Source: Aliikangiella sp. G2MR2-5 (lineage in GTDB: Bacteria > Pseudomonadota > Gammaproteobacteria > Enterobacterales > Kangiellaceae). Taken from it: a DNA stretch of 64,000 nucleotides. The DNA is taken from contig NZ_JADPQF010000003.1 in the NCBI RefSeq assembly GCF_015687155.1, positions 248,001-312,000 of the forward strand. Direction: 5' to 3'. The notes under the pieces are model-generated. The model made no database searches. It was not told where the DNA came from and saw nothing but the letters and a program-made list of their open reading frames with translations. This document shows, one piece after another, positions 63,217 through 64,000 of the stretch. The translations under genes were made by a program, and so were the position numbers. The stretch's first letter is position 1; every line of letters starts with the position of its first letter.

Positions 63217-63420
63217 ATGAAAGCTTCAGAGTTGAAAGATAAAAGCGTCGAGGAGCTCAACAACGAGCTACTTGAGCTACGCAAAGAGCAGTTCAATCTG
63301 CGAATGGCGAAAGCAACTGGACAGTCTAATCAGACTCATACGTTGAAAAACGTACGTCGCGACATTGCGCGAGTTAAGACTGTACTTAATCAGAAGGCTT
63401 CTACCGGAGAGCAGAACTAA
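63217..63420 (+). CDS. rpmC: 50S ribosomal protein L29
   Basis: 67 residues. [36 protein letters not shown] is the L29 signature. Starts the base after the rplP stop and its own stop overlaps the rpsQ start (TAATG), so translation is probably coupled. L29 helps form the rim of the exit tunnel. Confidence 0.97.
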   Translation: MKASELKDKSVEELNNELLELRKEQFNLRMAKATGQSNQTHTLKNVRRDIARVKTVLNQKASTGEQN

Positions 63421-63680
63421 TGAGTGAGCAGAAAGTAATCAAGCGTACTCTGACTGGTAAAGTCGTCAGCGACAAGATGGATAAAACCATCACTGTTAAA
63501 GTTGAGCGTCAAGTTAAGCATCCTTTATATGGAAAGTTTATCAAGCGTTCTACTAAAGTTCATGCGCATGACGAAGCCAATGAGTGCAGAGTAGGCGACA
63601 CTGTCACTGTTGTAGAAAGCAGACCGCTTTCTAAGAACAAGACTTGGCAGTTAGTTGAGGTTGTTGAAAAAGCTAACTAA
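63420..63680 (+). CDS. rpsQ: 30S ribosomal protein S17
   Basis: 86 residues. [46 protein letters not shown] and the [18 protein letters not shown] motif are diagnostic. Last gene of the S10 operon; a 145-bp gap follows before rplN. Confidence 0.98.
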   Translation: MSEQKVIKRTLTGKVVSDKMDKTITVKVERQVKHPLYGKFIKRSTKVHAHDEANECRVGDTVTVVESRPLSKNKTWQLVEVVEKAN

Positions 63681-63728
63681 AGATTTGGAAAATTCCTTAT
63701 CTTTACCGTAGCTGAATCAATTGAATGA

Positions 63729-63737
63729 TGGTATACT
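63729..63737 (+). promoter_or_regulatory. Extended -10 element, candidate spc operon promoter
   Basis: TGGTATACT gives TG-N followed by TATACT (5 of 6 to the -10 consensus) in the 145-bp gap between rpsQ and rplN, which starts the spc operon in E. coli. No clear -35 box at 17-bp spacing was found; an extended -10 would need none. Confidence 0.5.
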
Positions 63738-63825
63738 CCCGCTCCTTTTGCGCGGCATGGCCTTAAATCTGCTTGATTTTTAGGCGATTGCGTGGATATA
63801 GAGCGGGAATTCTTGGAGAAAACCA

Positions 63826-64000
63826 ATGATCCAGATGCAAACCCAGCTTGACGTGGCTGATAATAGCGGTGCACGTCGAGTTCAGTGTATTAAGGTTCTT
63901 GGAGGATCACACCGCCGTTACGCAAGAATCGGTGACGTGATCAAGGTAAGCGTTAAAGAAGCTATCCCTCGCGGTAAAGCGAAAAAGGGTGATGTTTTAA
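63826..64000 (+). CDS. rplN: 50S ribosomal protein L14 (partial, cut by window end)
   Basis: The ATG at 63826 opens [20 protein letters not shown] and continues [37 protein letters not shown] to the last base, matching the first 58 residues of L14 (about 122 in total). Shine-Dalgarno TGGAGA upstream. First gene of the spc operon; 3' end missing. Confidence 0.97.
   Translation, partial: MIQMQTQLDVADNSGARRVQCIKVLGGSHRRYARIGDVIKVSVKEAIPRGKAKKGDVL

Noticed and set aside
1-64000. tRNA genes, insertion sequences, prophage or integrative elements
   Set aside because: No tRNA cloverleaf with a TTCGAAT-type loop, transposase motif, integrase or attachment site repeat was noticed; this was a visual scan, and tRNAscan-SE or ISfinder would be decisive.

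Overview
The window is a contiguous, gene-dense chromosomal segment of a Gram-negative, AT-leaning gammaproteobacterium. The S10-spc ribosomal operon, lipB-lipA, RapA, YejK and an E. coli-type AsnB point to Gammaproteobacteria. The many exported lipoproteins, TonB receptor, beta-barrel proteins, a collagenase-like peptidase and TPR/CadC-type regulators fit a proteolytic marine lineage (Kangiella/Aliikangiella-like; this placement is inference from gene content). I saw no insertion sequence, prophage, tRNA, rRNA or CRISPR array.

Layout. 0-5 kb: lipoate synthesis (lipB, lipA), a small lipoprotein, an S41 peptidase lipoprotein, a UDG-superfamily protein and a STAS-like protein. 5-17 kb: a CBM9/DUF5916 barrel protein, a VanZ protein, an SRAP protein with a LexA-like box, an Lrp/AsnC regulator next to asnB, an orphan CysB-like HTH fragment, a receiver/PilZ-like regulator, lldD and small conserved genes including a TrmB-like methyltransferase. 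17-23 kb: a guanine deaminase and a minus-strand cluster of CotH/lamin-tail lipoprotein, VTC polyphosphate-polymerase-like protein, DUF4956 membrane protein and OprP/OprO-like porin. 23-38 kb: an exported coiled-coil protein, a minimal M9 collagenase, an HD-GYP-related protein, YejK, a TonB receptor, a metzincin lipoprotein with a partner lipoprotein, and an amidohydrolase divergent from a CadC-TPR regulator. 38-50 kb: a 2108-residue SpvB/VCBS/RHS protein, an exported protein made of seven 15-residue tandem repeats, a surface zinc-peptidase/barrel protein, and LytTR and AraC regulators. 50-58 kb: RapA, an acetyltransferase, a TPR-GGDEF cyclase, a zinc-ribbon membrane protein and a DUF3391/degenerate HD-GYP protein preceded by a recognisable c-di-GMP-I riboswitch. 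58-64 kb: the S10 operon with promoter and attenuator-like leader, then the start of spc (rplN, cut by the window end).

How genes work together. LipB and LipA form the lipoate pathway. The CotH/VTC/DUF4956/porin genes are close or overlapping and share a phosphate/polyphosphate theme. Several genes belong to c-di-GMP signalling: an intact GGDEF enzyme, two HD-GYP relatives with eroded catalytic motifs, one of them behind a c-di-GMP riboswitch, and a receiver/PilZ-like protein.

The most unusual items are the repeat-peptide gene with a repeated Gly-Gly motif and its peptidase/LytTR neighbours, the CotH-VTC-DUF4956-porin cluster, and the riboswitch controlling an apparently non-catalytic HD-GYP protein. 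All family assignments are from reading motifs by eye; no database search was run.
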